This document shows, piece by piece, positions 16,659 to 25,873 of a stretch of DNA of 45,392 bases (its first letter is position 1; each line of letters begins with the position of its first letter). The notes under the pieces are model-generated. The model ran no database searches. It worked only from the letters and a program-made list of their open reading frames with translations, and was not told the origin of the DNA. The position numbers were made by a program, and so were the translations under genes. Origin of the DNA: Streptomyces albireticuli (GTDB lineage Bacteria > Actinomycetota > Actinomycetes > Streptomycetales > Streptomycetaceae); NCBI RefSeq assembly GCF_021228125.1, contig NZ_JAJQQS010000029.1:1-45392 (forward strand), in the 5' to 3' direction.

Positions 16659-18797
16659 CTACGACGGTCCGGCCTCGGCTCGTTCCTCGTCGAGGCCGAG
16701 CCACGGCCCGAACTCGCTCTCCAGGACCAGGCGGCCGAGCTTGCGGTACTCCCGCAGGACCGCCGTCATCACCTGCGCCATGGTCAGCGGCCGGCCCGTG
16801 TCCGCCGCCAGATAGGCCGCGGTCACCGCGCAGGCGCGGATGGAGCCGCCCGAGAGTTCGAAGCGGCGGGCGCAGAACTCCAGGTCGAGCCCGTCCTCGC
16901 GGGGCATTTCCGGCCCCAGGCAGCGGTCCCACAGGGCGAGCCGCTGCTCGGTCGCGGGCATGGGGAAGTCCACGATGGCGTCCAGGCGCCGGGTGAACGC
17001 CTCGTCCAGATCGGCCCGCAGGTTGGTGGTGAGGACCGCGATCCCTTCGAAGGACTCCACGCGCTGGAGCAGGTAGGCCGATTCCATATTCGCGTGCCGG
17101 TCGTGCGCGTCCTTGACCTGCGAGCGCTTGCCGAAGATCGCGTCGGCCTCGTCGAAGAGCAGCACGCCGTTGACCTCCGACGCCTCGCCGAAGATCCGTT
17201 CGAGGTTCTTCTCGGTCTCGCCGATGTACTTGTCGACGACGGTGGACAGGTCGACGACGTACAGCTCCATGCCGAGCTCCGCCGCGACGACCTCCGCGGA
17301 CATGGTCTTCCCGGTGCCGGACTCCCCCGCGAACAGCGCGGCCACGCCACGTCCGCGGCCGCCGCCCGGCCGCATCCGCCACTGCCCGAGCACCTGGTCC
17401 CGGTGGCGGGCGCGCAGGGCGAGTTCACCGAGCTGACGGCGCGTCGGGGCGGGCAGGACGAGGTCGTCCCAGCCGACCGCGGGTTCGACGCGCCGGGCGA
17501 GCCGGGCCAGACCGGCGCCGTTCTGCGCCCGGACCGCGGCCCGCACGTCCTCTGTGCGCACCGGCCGTCGCTCGGCCGCAGCGGTCCTCGTCGCCACGGC
17601 GGCGGCCTTGCGCGTCTGCTCGGCGTCGAGCCGGTACCCGGCGACCGCCTCCGCGAGCGCGTCGGCCGAACCGTCCTCCGGCGGCTCGTGCATGTCAGGG
17701 CCGGGCGATGCCGCGGCGAGTGCGTGCCGCCACCGCCGTGTCCGTTGCGCGGGGGTGGGTGGTGCGACGGTGAACGTCACCGGGCTCTCCGCGGTCCACA
17801 GCGGGTCCCAGTGCCTGGTGCCGTGGGCGATCAGCGGGATCCCGGTGGCGGCCGCGCACAGGCCGCGCAGGAGCCGGGCGCGCTCGGGCCGTTCCGGCTC
17901 CAGTGCTTCGAGCGGGCCGAGGACGATGCCGCCGCCCCTGAGCCTGGCCTCCGCCGCCAGGGCGCGCGGCAGCTCGGCGGGGACCGGCCCGGAGGCCAGC
18001 CCGGCGACGTCGAGCACCAGGGGGGTACGGCCCGCCGCCACCAGGGCGTCGACGGCCAGCCGGCCGGCGTCACCGCCCCGGTCGAGCAGGTGCACCAGGC
18101 CGCCGCCGGTGCCCGCGGCGGCCGCCACCCGGCACGCCGTCCCCTCGGCGGCCTCCCCCGCCGCCCGGCCCACGGTCACCAGTCCGCACAGCCTGGCGTC
18201 GAGCTCGTCGTCACCGAGCAGGTGCGCGGTCACCCGGTCGGGCACCGTCAACGCCCGTGACGGCAGGGGACGTTCGGTGTCCGTGACGTCCAGGAGCCCT
18301 CCCGCCACGAGCGGAGCGGACGGGGAGAGACGGAACCGGCCCGCTCCCGCCACGGGGAGCCCGCACAGCTCCAGTGCCAGCCCGACGGTCGGCCGGCACC
18401 GGAGGAGGTCGTCGTTGAGGTATCCGTAGAGCCGCTCGAAGCGGGCGTCGACGTCGGGGGCGAGCGCGATCAGCAACAGCTCGACGTCCAGCGGGACCAG
18501 GCCGAAGTCCGCGGCGAGTCGCTCGACACGGGACCCCGGCGGTGGCTGCGGGGACGGCCGGCGGTCGTCGGGCGAGGCGGGGAGGAACGCGGACGGTCCG
18601 TCGAGGATCCGCTCGACGGCCTCGGGGGTGAGGTACTGCCCCCGGTAGGGGTCGTCCGGTTCCGGGTCGGCGGCCCGGCGCTCGGCGACGACCCGCCGGA
18701 CCCTACGCTCCACCCGGCACAGCCTCTCCCAGAGGTGGTCCCGGCCGACCGTCCCGGCGTCGGCGTCCGGTCGCGCGCGTACGCTCGGCGTCGTCAT
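16659..18797 (-). CDS. AAA+ ATPase of the injection system (Cis15-type)
   Basis: 712 residues. The N-terminal 430 residues form a long, divergent winged/ATPase-like region usual in eCIS ATPases. The C-terminal module is a classical AAA domain: Walker A G491-ESGTGKT-498, Walker B GVLLFDEADAIFGKR, sensor-1 IAVLTTNLRADLDEAFTRRLD with an arginine-finger pair, and the small helical domain LSGGSIRACAVTAAYLAA. Cis15-type ATPases are thought to help assembly, cargo loading or particle quality control. ATG at 18797 with GGGGAGG upstream overlaps the DUF4255 stop (ATGA). Confidence 0.93.
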   Translation of the reverse strand: MTTPSVRARPDADAGTVGRDHLWERLCRVERRVRRVVAERRAADPEPDDPYRGQYLTPEAVERILDGPSAFLPASPDDRRPSPQPPPGSRVERLAADFGLVPLDVELLLIALAPDVDARFERLYGYLNDDLLRCRPTVGLALELCGLPVAGAGRFRLSPSAPLVAGGLLDVTDTERPLPSRALTVPDRVTAHLLGDDELDARLCGLVTVGRAAGEAAEGTACRVAAAAGTGGGLVHLLDRGGDAGRLAVDALVAAGRTPLVLDVAGLASGPVPAELPRALAAEARLRGGGIVLGPLEALEPERPERARLLRGLCAAATGIPLIAHGTRHWDPLWTAESPVTFTVAPPTPAQRTRRWRHALAAASPGPDMHEPPEDGSADALAEAVAGYRLDAEQTRKAAAVATRTAAAERRPVRTEDVRAAVRAQNGAGLARLARRVEPAVGWDDLVLPAPTRRQLGELALRARHRDQVLGQWRMRPGGGRGRGVAALFAGESGTGKTMSAEVVAAELGMELYVVDLSTVVDKYIGETEKNLERIFGEASEVNGVLLFDEADAIFGKRSQVKDAHDRHANMESAYLLQRVESFEGIAVLTTNLRADLDEAFTRRLDAIVDFPMPATEQRLALWDRCLGPEMPREDGLDLEFCARRFELSGGSIRACAVTAAYLAADTGRPLTMAQVMTAVLREYRKLGRLVLESEFGPWLGLDEERAEAGPS

Positions 18798-19576
18798 GGG
18801 GTCGGACCTCCCCGGCGGCGACGGCGGCCGGGTGGCAGTTCGCGTGCGCGCGGGGCGGCGAACCCCCGCGGTCCGGGGTCGGGCACCCCCTCGTAGCGCA
18901 GCCGGCGCCCGCCTTCGCGCCCGGCGCCCGCATCCCCGTCACCGTCGCCCCCGGCGCTCGCATCCCCGTCACCGTCGCGCCCGGCGCCTTCGTCCCCGTC
19001 ACCGCCGACCCGCACGGCGGACCTCACCGTCAGTCCCTCCGTGACCGGCGGCCCCGCGGGCCACACGTCACCGGCCAGCGGCGCGGTGACCCGTACCTCG
19101 ATCGACGCCTTCATCTCGCCGTCCAGTGCCGACCACACGTCCGCCACCGACGCCCCGGCCGTACTCGGCCCCGCCGCGTCGATCTCGACGCCTAGGCCGA
19201 GCTCGGCGAGCGAGCCGGTGCGCAGACGCGGCGGCAGCACGTCCACCCACGCCAGGCACCGGAGCACCTGGGACAGCAGCCGGTGCTCGTCCTGCGGGCG
19301 GGTGGTCCACGCCGTGACCATGTAGGTCAGCGCGAACCACCGGGGCGGAACACGCCGTCCGGTGACGTGGCCGTCGCCGTCGTACACCTCGGTGGAGCCG
19401 GTCTGCCGCCGGGTGACGTCCTCGTGGATGTCGTAGAGGTACACGCTGACGGTCGGGGCGTTGCGGCGTGCGGACCAGTCCCTGGTGGGCGCGTCGAAGA
19501 CCACCTCGACACCGCTGTCCCGCAGGCCCGCCTCGTCCAGCAGCAGCCGCAGCCCTTCGTCGACTTCGTGGATCAC
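18794..19576 (-). CDS. DUF4255 protein, putative tube/sheath terminator (Cis16-type)
   Basis: 260 residues. VIHEVDEGLRLLLDEAGLRDSGVEVVFDAPTRDWSARRNAPTVSVYLYDIHEDV is the DUF4255 (Pvc16 N-terminal) signature, followed by WFALTYMVTAWTTRPQDEHRLLSQVL. In the PVC/AFP family this protein caps the distal tube and sheath end. The C-terminal 75 residues are a Gly/Asp repeat (GDGDASAGG-type) and a basic tail (PPGRRRRRGGPTP) that most relatives lack or vary in. GTG at 19576 overlaps the stop of the upstream gene (GTGA). Confidence 0.92.
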   Translation of the reverse strand: MIHEVDEGLRLLLDEAGLRDSGVEVVFDAPTRDWSARRNAPTVSVYLYDIHEDVTRRQTGSTEVYDGDGHVTGRRVPPRWFALTYMVTAWTTRPQDEHRLLSQVLRCLAWVDVLPPRLRTGSLAELGLGVEIDAAGPSTAGASVADVWSALDGEMKASIEVRVTAPLAGDVWPAGPPVTEGLTVRSAVRVGGDGDEGAGRDGDGDASAGGDGDGDAGAGREGGRRLRYEGVPDPGPRGFAAPRARELPPGRRRRRGGPTP

Positions 19577-22500
19577 CGGCGGTCCACCTCGTACGGCGGC
19601 TGGACGCTGCCGTTGACCACCAGGAAGGGTGTGGTGACGGGGCTGAAGCCGGGGCCCCGGGCGGTGATGGTGCGCGGTTCGGTCCGGTCCTTGGTGAGGA
19701 TCAGCAGTTGCGCGGTGAACCGGAAGTCGGCGCCGGGCCTGCTCGGCGCGGCGGCCGCGGTGATGCCGGGGTCCCAGGTGAGCGTCACGGGCGCGCCGGG
19801 CGGGAAGTCCCTGCCGCGCACGAGGGTGACGGACCCGGGTTTGCCGACGGGGGGCACGGCGACGATGCGGGGTCGCAGGATGCGCAGCGGCACCTGGGCG
19901 ACGTTGTCGCCGGGGTCGGCGTCCGTGCCGGTCGTCGTCAGGGTCGCGACGATCCGGGCCGTCAGGGCCTTGTCCGGCTTCAGGACGACGCGGGTGACCG
20001 TGGTGTCGCCGGGTGCCAGGTCGGGCAGCGCGCACTCACCGGCGGCGCAGCCCGCGGGCAGCGGCTCGGCGGGGACCCGGGCGGGCAGCCCGAGTTTCAG
20101 GCGGAGCCCGGTGGCCAGGGCGTTCTCGCCGTTGCGGACCAGGTAGGTCACGACGACCCGGCCGCCGACGAAGCCGGGGGTCGGCTGCGCCATGACGGTC
20201 ACACCGGGGCCCGCGGCCGGCGGTGGGGGCGGTGCCGGTGGTGCCGGCGGCCGGACGGTGGGCGGGGCGGGCGTGGTCGTGGGAGGCCGGGTCGGCGGGG
20301 TGGTCGGGGTCGGCGGTGCCGTGGTGGGGGGCCGGGTCGGCGGGCGTTCCCGGTCCTCGACCTCGATGCCTGTCGACGCGGCGTTGTCGGAGGGCCGGGG
20401 GTCGATCACGGCACCGGCCACGGACCAGTCCAGCCGCTGCCGTCCGGTCGTCACACCGGTCAGACGCGCCGTCACCTGTGCCGACGCCCCGGGCGCGAGT
20501 ACCCCCAGGGCGCACTGCGGGGATCCGTCGGCGCAGCGGCCCGTCGTGCTGGAGAGCCGGTCGAGGCGGACGCCGGGTGGCAGGGCCGCGGTGAACACGG
20601 TGCCCGGTGAGGCGGCCGGGCCCTTGTTGGTCACGGTGACCGTCACGGACGTGGCGGAGCCGACCTTCACAGGGGGTGAGGTGGAGGGGGCGTCGAGTGC
20701 GAGGTCGACCGACTGCCGCACGCCGGGTTCCTTCTGCCGTCCGGGCAGTGCGCGGGTGAGGTGGGTGAGCTTGCCGTCGGCGAGGTCCAGGGTCTTGAGG
20801 CCCTCCGGTGAGTTCGGTGCGAGGGCCCGGCGCGCGCTGAACACGAGCGTGCCGCCGTCCGCCGACCAGGCCACGTCACGGGGCTGGAACGGGCCGGTCG
20901 TGGTGTTGTCGGGCAGTTCCCGGCGGCACGCTCCGGGGTCGTCGCGCAGACCGACGGGGAGGACGACCCGGCAGCCGTCGCCGGCCGGGGAGGCGAGCAG
21001 GACGCCGTTGCGTTCGTTGATCCGGCCGCCGCCGTCCTTGCGGTTGAGCGCGACGGTCCGGCCGTCCGGGGAGAACGCCGGGCTGTCGTCGATCACCTGG
21101 CAGTTGCCCGGGCAGAGGGCGGCGCTCAGGTCACGCTGCCGGTCGGGCGAGGCCACCGGTGCGGTCCAGACGTGTTTGTTGCCGCCGCCTCCGTCGATCA
21201 CGTGGTTGCGGGTGAAGGCGATCACGGTGCCGTCCGGTGACCAGGCGGGCTGGGCGTCGCCACCGGGCCGCTGCCCGGCGGGTGGTTCGATCCGGCCGAC
21301 GAGCGCTCCGCTCGTGGCGTCGGCGATGAGGATCCGGCCGGGGCCCCCTTTCCCGCCCGTGCCGCCCGGTGAGGTCCGGGTGAACGCCAGGAACTTGCCG
21401 TCGGGCGAGAAGGCGGGGTCGGTGTCCCAGTCCCTGGGTCCCCGCCCGGCGAGCGGCATCGGCGCCGCGTTCGTACCGTCGGCGTCGGCCAGCCAGATCC
21501 GCTGGATCCGGCCGGCCTCGGAGTCCTCGAAGCGGGTCACCACGATCCGCCGGCCGTCCGGCGTGTAGTTCTGCCGTTCGGTCCACGGGTCGTACCCCTC
21601 CCGTGGGTTGAACAGCGGATCGGCCGCGGGGTCGGTGGTGGTGTCGGCGGCCGGGTCCTCCTTGAGGACGGTCAGGCCGAGGTCTCTCGGGTCCGCGCCG
21701 TCCGCCCTGATGTCCTGCACGGTCGCGGTACGGGTCGCCGGGGCCGAGGTCCGCTCGACGACGGCGGCGCCGTCCGCCTGGGAGCCGAGCCAGGTCGGGG
21801 AGGCTACCGCGCGGTCCTCCTCGAGCACCAGCCGCGGCTCCTCGGCCGCCCGTGCCCGCGCCCGGTAGACGTGGTCGTACGTGGTGTTGCAGTCGCATAT
21901 CCGCTCGGGGCTGACGAAGACCGTTTCGTCCCCCTCCGGGAGCCAGTCGGCCGAGCGGGCGTTCCAGTTCGCGGCGGCGCCGCCGAGCAGAGGGACGTCC
22001 AGGCCGCCGCCGTCCGTCACCCGCAGCCGGGTGCCCGACGCCTCGCGCGGCTTCAGTGTGTAGGCGACGAGGTCGCGGTGCGCGGGGTCGGCCACCGGGT
22101 TCCACACCGGTTCGGTGGCGTCGCCGGCCGGCCCGTGGCTGATCCGGGTCTGCGGGCCGCCGGCCAGCGCCCGCGCGTAGATCTGCCGTCCGCGCGCGGT
22201 GTCGGTGTCGCTGGAGTACGCGATCCGGGTGCCGTCGGGGGAGAACGTCGGCGATCTCTCGTCGGCCGCCGAGTCGGTGAGCTTGCGGGCCCCGGACCCG
22301 TCCACGCCCACGATCCACAGGTCCCGCCGCCCGCCGGATTCCACGGAGTCGAACACCACCGACGCGCGGTCGGGTGCGAGCCTGGGGTGCGCGGCGTCCC
22401 GGCCGGTGGTCAGTTTGCGTACCGAGCCGTCGCCCTGACGCAGGTACACCTGCGGCCGGGGACCGTCCCGGAGGCTGGTGAAGACAGTCAGTTCGCCGCG

Positions 22501-22776
22501 CGCGGAGGGCTGCCGGTCCAGATGGGCGGGGCCGGAACCGAAGAGCGGCTCACTGGACCCGGGCGCCGTCACCCGGCCGAGGCTGCGGTGCTCCGTGCCC
22601 GCGTAGACGATGCGCCCGGCGTCCTCCGCCGCCGGGGCCGCGTCCCGCCGGGCGACGGGGGCAGATGGCCAGGACACGGCGCCCACCGCGAGCAGCGGGA
22701 CCAGCAGCACCAGGGCCAGGGCCGCCAGGCCCGGTCTGCCGAGGCGGGATCTCCCCGCCGGGCCAGCGGTGCCCAT
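19573..22776 (-). CDS. Membrane-anchored TolB/WD40-like beta-propeller protein with CARDB/DUF11-like domains
   Basis: 1067 residues. A hydrophobic N-terminal segment (about 16-38, LAALALVLLVPLLAVGAV) is a signal anchor. Residues about 50-690 carry PD40/TolB-type blades (SPTFSPDGTRIAYSSDTD, DPAFSPDGKFLAFTR, PAWSPDGTVIAFTR, SPAFSPDGRTVALNR, DVAWSADGGTLVFSARR). Then comes a DUF11-like Ig domain (TVTVTNKGPAASPGTVF), a Thr/Pro linker, and a second CARDB-like plus IPT-like module near the C-terminus. ATG at 22776 is chosen because GAGGTG is 6 bases upstream; GTG 22785 is an alternative. It is translationally coupled to DUF4255, so it probably belongs to the injection system as an extracytoplasmic, membrane-tethered partner. 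Its exact role is unknown. Confidence 0.8.
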   Translation of the reverse strand: MGTAGPAGRSRLGRPGLAALALVLLVPLLAVGAVSWPSAPVARRDAAPAAEDAGRIVYAGTEHRSLGRVTAPGSSEPLFGSGPAHLDRQPSARGELTVFTSLRDGPRPQVYLRQGDGSVRKLTTGRDAAHPRLAPDRASVVFDSVESGGRRDLWIVGVDGSGARKLTDSAADERSPTFSPDGTRIAYSSDTDTARGRQIYARALAGGPQTRISHGPAGDATEPVWNPVADPAHRDLVAYTLKPREASGTRLRVTDGGGLDVPLLGGAAANWNARSADWLPEGDETVFVSPERICDCNTTYDHVYRARARAAEEPRLVLEEDRAVASPTWLGSQADGAAVVERTSAPATRTATVQDIRADGADPRDLGLTVLKEDPAADTTTDPAADPLFNPREGYDPWTERQNYTPDGRRIVVTRFEDSEAGRIQRIWLADADGTNAAPMPLAGRGPRDWDTDPAFSPDGKFLAFTRTSPGGTGGKGGPGRILIADATSGALVGRIEPPAGQRPGGDAQPAWSPDGTVIAFTRNHVIDGGGGNKHVWTAPVASPDRQRDLSAALCPGNCQVIDDSPAFSPDGRTVALNRKDGGGRINERNGVLLASPAGDGCRVVLPVGLRDDPGACRRELPDNTTTGPFQPRDVAWSADGGTLVFSARRALAPNSPEGLKTLDLADGKLTHLTRALPGRQKEPGVRQSVDLALDAPSTSPPVKVGSATSVTVTVTNKGPAASPGTVFTAALPPGVRLDRLSSTTGRCADGSPQCALGVLAPGASAQVTARLTGVTTGRQRLDWSVAGAVIDPRPSDNAASTGIEVEDRERPPTRPPTTAPPTPTTPPTRPPTTTPAPPTVRPPAPPAPPPPPAAGPGVTVMAQPTPGFVGGRVVVTYLVRNGENALATGLRLKLGLPARVPAEPLPAGCAAGECALPDLAPGDTTVTRVVLKPDKALTARIVATLTTTGTDADPGDNVAQVPLRILRPRIVAVPPVGKPGSVTLVRGRDFPPGAPVTLTWDPGITAAAAPSRPGADFRFTAQLLILTKDRTEPRTITARGPGFSPVTTPFLVVNGSVQPPYEVDRR

Positions 22777-22950
22777 CACATCCACCTCACAGTCCGGGAG
22801 ACGTAGTCCGGGGACGAGCCTGGCGGCGGCGCGCGGCGGAGGACAGGCCGGGAGAGCCCGGTCCGGGGGCAGCGGCAGCCGCCCTTTCGGGGCAACCGGG
22901 CGGGCTCGGGTCAGGTCCGGCCGATGAGATGAGGTGAGGCGAGGACAGGT

Positions 22951-22970
22951 CAGGTCAGATCAGGTCAGAT
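22951..22970. repeat. Perfect 10-bp tandem duplication overlapping regulator stop
   Basis: CAGGTCAGAT occurs twice in a row, with a further CAGGT directly before. The second copy includes the TGA stop of the LuxR-type gene on the minus strand. Confidence 0.8.
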
Positions 22971-23786
22971 GAGCCCGTACCGCATGGCGTAGCCGACGGC
23001 GTGTGCCCGGTTGCGCAGTTGCAGCCTGATGGTCACCTCGCGCAGCACGTTCTTGACGGTGCGTTCGGAGTACGAGGTCTTCTGCGCGATCTCGGCGGTG
23101 TCGAGGCCCTCCGCCACCAGCCTGAGCATCTCCGCCTCCCGCGTCGTCAGCGTGGACAGGGAGAGCCCCCGTGGGTCGAGCACCATCCGCTGCAGGCTGT
23201 TGACGTGCTCCAGGAGCTTGCCCAGCAGGTCTCCCGGCAGGACGCTCTCGCCCTTCGCCATGGCCGTGACGAGGTGGACGAGCCGGTCCTGGTCGGCCTC
23301 CGAGCGCCGTAGGACGGCCGCCACCCCGCACTCGATCATCGGCTGGAGGTCCCGGGCCCCGAAGGAGCCCACGATCAGGCCGACACGGGTCCTCGTGTCG
23401 CGTCGCAGCCGGCGCAGCAGCTGGACGGTGGGGTCGTCGAGCGCGTCCACGACCACCAGCGAGGTCCGCGCTCCGTCGGCCTCGCCGCCCGACAGCAGCT
23501 CGATCTCCGGCCGCTGCCGCAGTTGCTGGACGACTCCGGTGTGCAGGATCAGGTCCTCCGCGTACACCGCCACGGAGATCCTGTCCGACACTTTCCGGTC
23601 CGAGACCGGCTTGTCCGGTGCCGACCGGTCAGACACCGGTACGTCCGGTGCCGGCCGCTCGGCCACCGGCTCCGGTCTCGCGGCCGGCCGCACCGGTGTG
23701 TTCTCCACGGGCGGCCCGTACCGGCGACGGGCCGTCTCGCGTACGTGTCGCTCCGTCATGGATGCCATATCCGCTGTGGATGCCAT
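22965..23786 (-). CDS. LuxR/NarL-type regulator with atypical receiver, first gene of the CIS block
   Basis: 273 residues. The C-terminal 65 residues are a clear LuxR HTH (STLTTREAEMLRLVAEGLDTAEIAQKTSYSERTVKNVLREVTIRLQLRNRAHAVGYAM). The middle (about 70-190) has receiver-like strands (ISVAVYAEDLILHTGVVQQLRQRPEIEL, TSLVVVDALDD), but the N-terminal acidic pair is reduced to ED and the conserved Lys near the end appears replaced (AAVLRRSEA). It may therefore work without phosphorylation. The first 65 residues are a Pro/Asp/Arg-rich repeat. The start is ambiguous: three ATGs (23786, 23768, 23759) arise from an 18-bp duplication. It lies upstream of and in line with the structural genes, so it is the best candidate for their regulator. 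Confidence 0.85.
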   Translation of the reverse strand: MASTADMASMTERHVRETARRRYGPPVENTPVRPAARPEPVAERPAPDVPVSDRSAPDKPVSDRKVSDRISVAVYAEDLILHTGVVQQLRQRPEIELLSGGEADGARTSLVVVDALDDPTVQLLRRLRRDTRTRVGLIVGSFGARDLQPMIECGVAAVLRRSEADQDRLVHLVTAMAKGESVLPGDLLGKLLEHVNSLQRMVLDPRGLSLSTLTTREAEMLRLVAEGLDTAEIAQKTSYSERTVKNVLREVTIRLQLRNRAHAVGYAMRYGLI

Positions 23787-23846
23787 ATCCGCGTCCGCTC
23801 TCTTCCTCTTCGCTTCGGATCGGGTGTTCTCAATCGGGTGTTCTCA
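23759..23846. repeat. Short duplications around the regulator start
   Basis: TGGATGCCATATCCGC is present at 23759-23774 and again at 23777-23792 (18-bp step, in frame, multiplying the start codon). ATCGGGTGTTCTCA is tandemly duplicated at 23819-23832 and 23833-23846. Confidence 0.8.
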
Positions 23847-23971
23847 AGTGGCCGGGCCCGGAACCCGGGTGCCGCGGGCCCCCGGCCCGGCGGGTTTCCG
23901 GGGGGGCGCCGGGGCAGTACGACGGGTTCCGCGGGGGCAGCGCCCCTGCCCGCCGATTGCCCCCGTCGTCC

Positions 23972-24001
23972 TTCGTGCGACGGGACCGGCCGTCCTACGT
24001 T
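23972..24001 (+). promoter_or_regulatory. Possible promoter for a leaderless mRNA
   Basis: TTCGTG (23972-23977) and TACGTT (23996-24001) are separated by 18 bp and end 6 bases before the GTG at 24008, where no ribosome binding site is visible. Transcription would begin at or next to the start codon. Confidence 0.35.
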
Positions 24002-24007
24002 CAGGTG

Positions 24008-25438
24008 GTGACCACATCTGCCGAACTCGAAATCCCGGCCGTGAGGGTGTCTCCGGGAGGAGAGGCGACCACGAGCCTGACCGTCCGCAACGGCGGCGAC
24101 ATCGTCGAGGCGTACTCCTTGGAGGTGGTCGGTGACTGTGCCGCGTGGACCACCGTCGAACCGGCGCGTGTCTCGCTGTACCCCGGGACCTCCGAGACGG
24201 TGACGGTGCGCCTCGCCCCGCCGCGGTCGCCGGAGGTCCGCGCCGGGCAGATGCCGCTGGGCATCCGTGTCCTGCCCGCCGAGCACCCCGAAGCGGTGTC
24301 GGTACCGGAGACCACGGTGCACGTCGAGGCGTTCCACGAGCTGCGGGCGGAGCTGGAACCGCACCGCCGGCGCGGCTGGCTGGGCGCGCGGTACCGGACC
24401 GCGGTGCGGAACCTGGGGAACACATCTGTCGACGTCGCCCTCGGCGGCAGACAGGACGGGGAGGAACTGCGCTTCGGCTTCGCCCCGGATCGGCCGGCCC
24501 TCGAACCCGGTGAGTCCGTCGAGGTGGGCCTGCGGGTACGGGTCCACCGGCTCACCTGGTTCGGCCCGCCGGTGACCTGGCCGTTCGAGCTCGATGTCAC
24601 AGAGGCCGGAACCAAGGCCGGAACCGAGGCCGGAACCGAGGTCCCCGGCGGCCCCGTCAGCCCCGTCAGCCCCGTCAGCCCTGTCGGTCCTGTCGGTCCT
24701 GTCGGCCCTGTCGGCCCCGTGCCGGCGGAACGGCGCGAGGCGTTGCGGGGAGAGTTCGTACAGCTGTCGGTGCTGCCGAAGTGGCTGCTGGCCGTGCTCG
24801 CGGCGCTGCTGGCCCTGCTCCTCGCCTGGTTCACGCTGGTCCGGCCCGCGGTGCGGAGCGCAGCCGAAGAGGCCGCGGACAAGGCCGTCCGGAACAGCCC
24901 GGCCACCGGTGGCGAGGGGAAGCAGGGCGGCGGCTCCGGGACGGCCTCGGGTGGGAAGGACAAGCCGGGGTCGCCCGCCACGGGCGGCACGGACACCGGA
25001 GCGGGTACGGGCACGGGCGCAGGCCCCGGTGCCGGGAGCGGAGGCGGGGGCGGCGGGGCGGACACGGTGCCGGGCAGCGGGCGGCAGAGCTCGGCGACGA
25101 TCGACGTCCAGACGGACGGCGGCGCCGAGAAGGTGGGGACGTACCGCGTGCCGGCCGGAAAGGTCCTCGGCATCACCGATGTCGTCGTGGCCAACTTCCA
25201 GGGCGACGAGGGCGTGCTGACCATCACCTTCGGCGACCGCAAGATCACTACGATCGCGCTGGAGACCTTCCGCAATCAGGACTACCACTGGGTCACCCCC
25301 CTCGGAGTGCCCGAGAACGCCACCGTCACCGCGGCCGTGACCTGCGCGAAGCCCGGCACCCCAGCCACCGGGCAGCAGGCATCCGGGTGCCACGAGGTAC
25401 TCAACGTCAGTGGAGTGATGAGCGATCTCAAGCCGTGA
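24008..25438 (+). CDS. CIS-linked membrane protein with N-terminal Ig-like (COG1470-type) domains
   Basis: 476 residues. Residues 1-200 form two Ig-like beta domains (VSPGGEATTSLTVRNGGDIVEAYSLEVVG, SLYPGTSETVTVRLAPPRSPEVRAGQMPLGIRV) of the type found in COG1470/alpha-galactosidase-associated proteins. Next is an Ala-Gly-Thr-Glu and (PVSPVGPVG)n linker, a transmembrane span at about 259-280 (WLLAVLAALLALLLAWFTLV), a Gly/Thr-rich linker, and a C-terminal beta domain of about 110 residues (TYRVPAGKVLGITDVVVANFQGDEG). The start is uncertain: GTG 24005 or 24008, both without a ribosome binding site. It is divergent from the LuxR-type regulator and similar proteins occur at Streptomyces eCIS loci, so a membrane-contact role is plausible. 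Confidence 0.72.
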   Translation: MTTSAELEIPAVRVSPGGEATTSLTVRNGGDIVEAYSLEVVGDCAAWTTVEPARVSLYPGTSETVTVRLAPPRSPEVRAGQMPLGIRVLPAEHPEAVSVPETTVHVEAFHELRAELEPHRRRGWLGARYRTAVRNLGNTSVDVALGGRQDGEELRFGFAPDRPALEPGESVEVGLRVRVHRLTWFGPPVTWPFELDVTEAGTKAGTEAGTEVPGGPVSPVSPVSPVGPVGPVGPVGPVPAERREALRGEFVQLSVLPKWLLAVLAALLALLLAWFTLVRPAVRSAAEEAADKAVRNSPATGGEGKQGGGSGTASGGKDKPGSPATGGTDTGAGTGTGAGPGAGSGGGGGGADTVPGSGRQSSATIDVQTDGGAEKVGTYRVPAGKVLGITDVVVANFQGDEGVLTITFGDRKITTIALETFRNQDYHWVTPLGVPENATVTAAVTCAKPGTPATGQQASGCHEVLNVSGVMSDLKP

Positions 25439-25473
25439 ACCGGAGACACGTGGGAGAACATGGTGATCCCGTG

Positions 25474-25504
25474 ACCGGGCCGGGAACCAGAGCCCCGGCC
25501 CGGT
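25474..25504 (+). terminator. Hairpin after the CIS-linked membrane protein
   Basis: ACCGGGCCGGG (25474-25484) pairs perfectly with CCCGGCCCGGT (25494-25504) around a 9-base loop, 36 bases past the stop codon. This is a strong intrinsic-type terminator and marks the right boundary of the CIS region. Confidence 0.75.
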
Positions 25505-25873
25505 TCGTCTCAAAGGGGCCGCGACAACGTGGCGGGGCGCTCGTTCCCGTCGCGGTGAAGCGGGCACGCCCGTCGGACGCCCTGCCCGAACGGGCATGAA
25601 GGCAGGCCCAGTTCAGGGCGGACATCGGCGCGTTTCCCGGACGAGTCCGCGTCCTCAACGGTCACGGAGGCGGTCCGCGGGTTCGCCGCCGGAATCCCCG
25701 TACGCGCGATCGAGGGCAGACCGGTTCCGGCCAGCCTCCCCCGGAGTCCCCGAACCCCCGATAGAAAGGACCCGAAGCCCGAACGGGCGTACGCACACGA
25801 CAGGTCGAGCACGACCGACACCGGCCCGACCGCCGCGTCGACGGCGGGAGCGGGCCGGGTACAGGGGTGTGAG
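25505..25873. other. Intergenic, no gene seen
   Basis: The open frames across this 369-bp stretch are low-complexity shadows. A small dyad (GCCCGAACGGGC, near 25586-25597) and again CCCGAACGGGC near 25776-25787 are the only repeated elements noticed. They flank the region and could be regulatory. Confidence 0.4.

Noticed and set aside
19573..22785. Considering the beta-propeller protein as a stand-alone TolB unrelated to the CIS
   Set aside because: Its stop overlaps the DUF4255 start as GTGA, so it is translationally coupled to the CIS genes; there are no Tol-Pal partners.
25439..25873. A small gene in the gap after the CIS-linked membrane protein
   Set aside because: The frames are Arg/Pro low complexity without ribosome binding sites; a strong terminator occupies the start of the gap.
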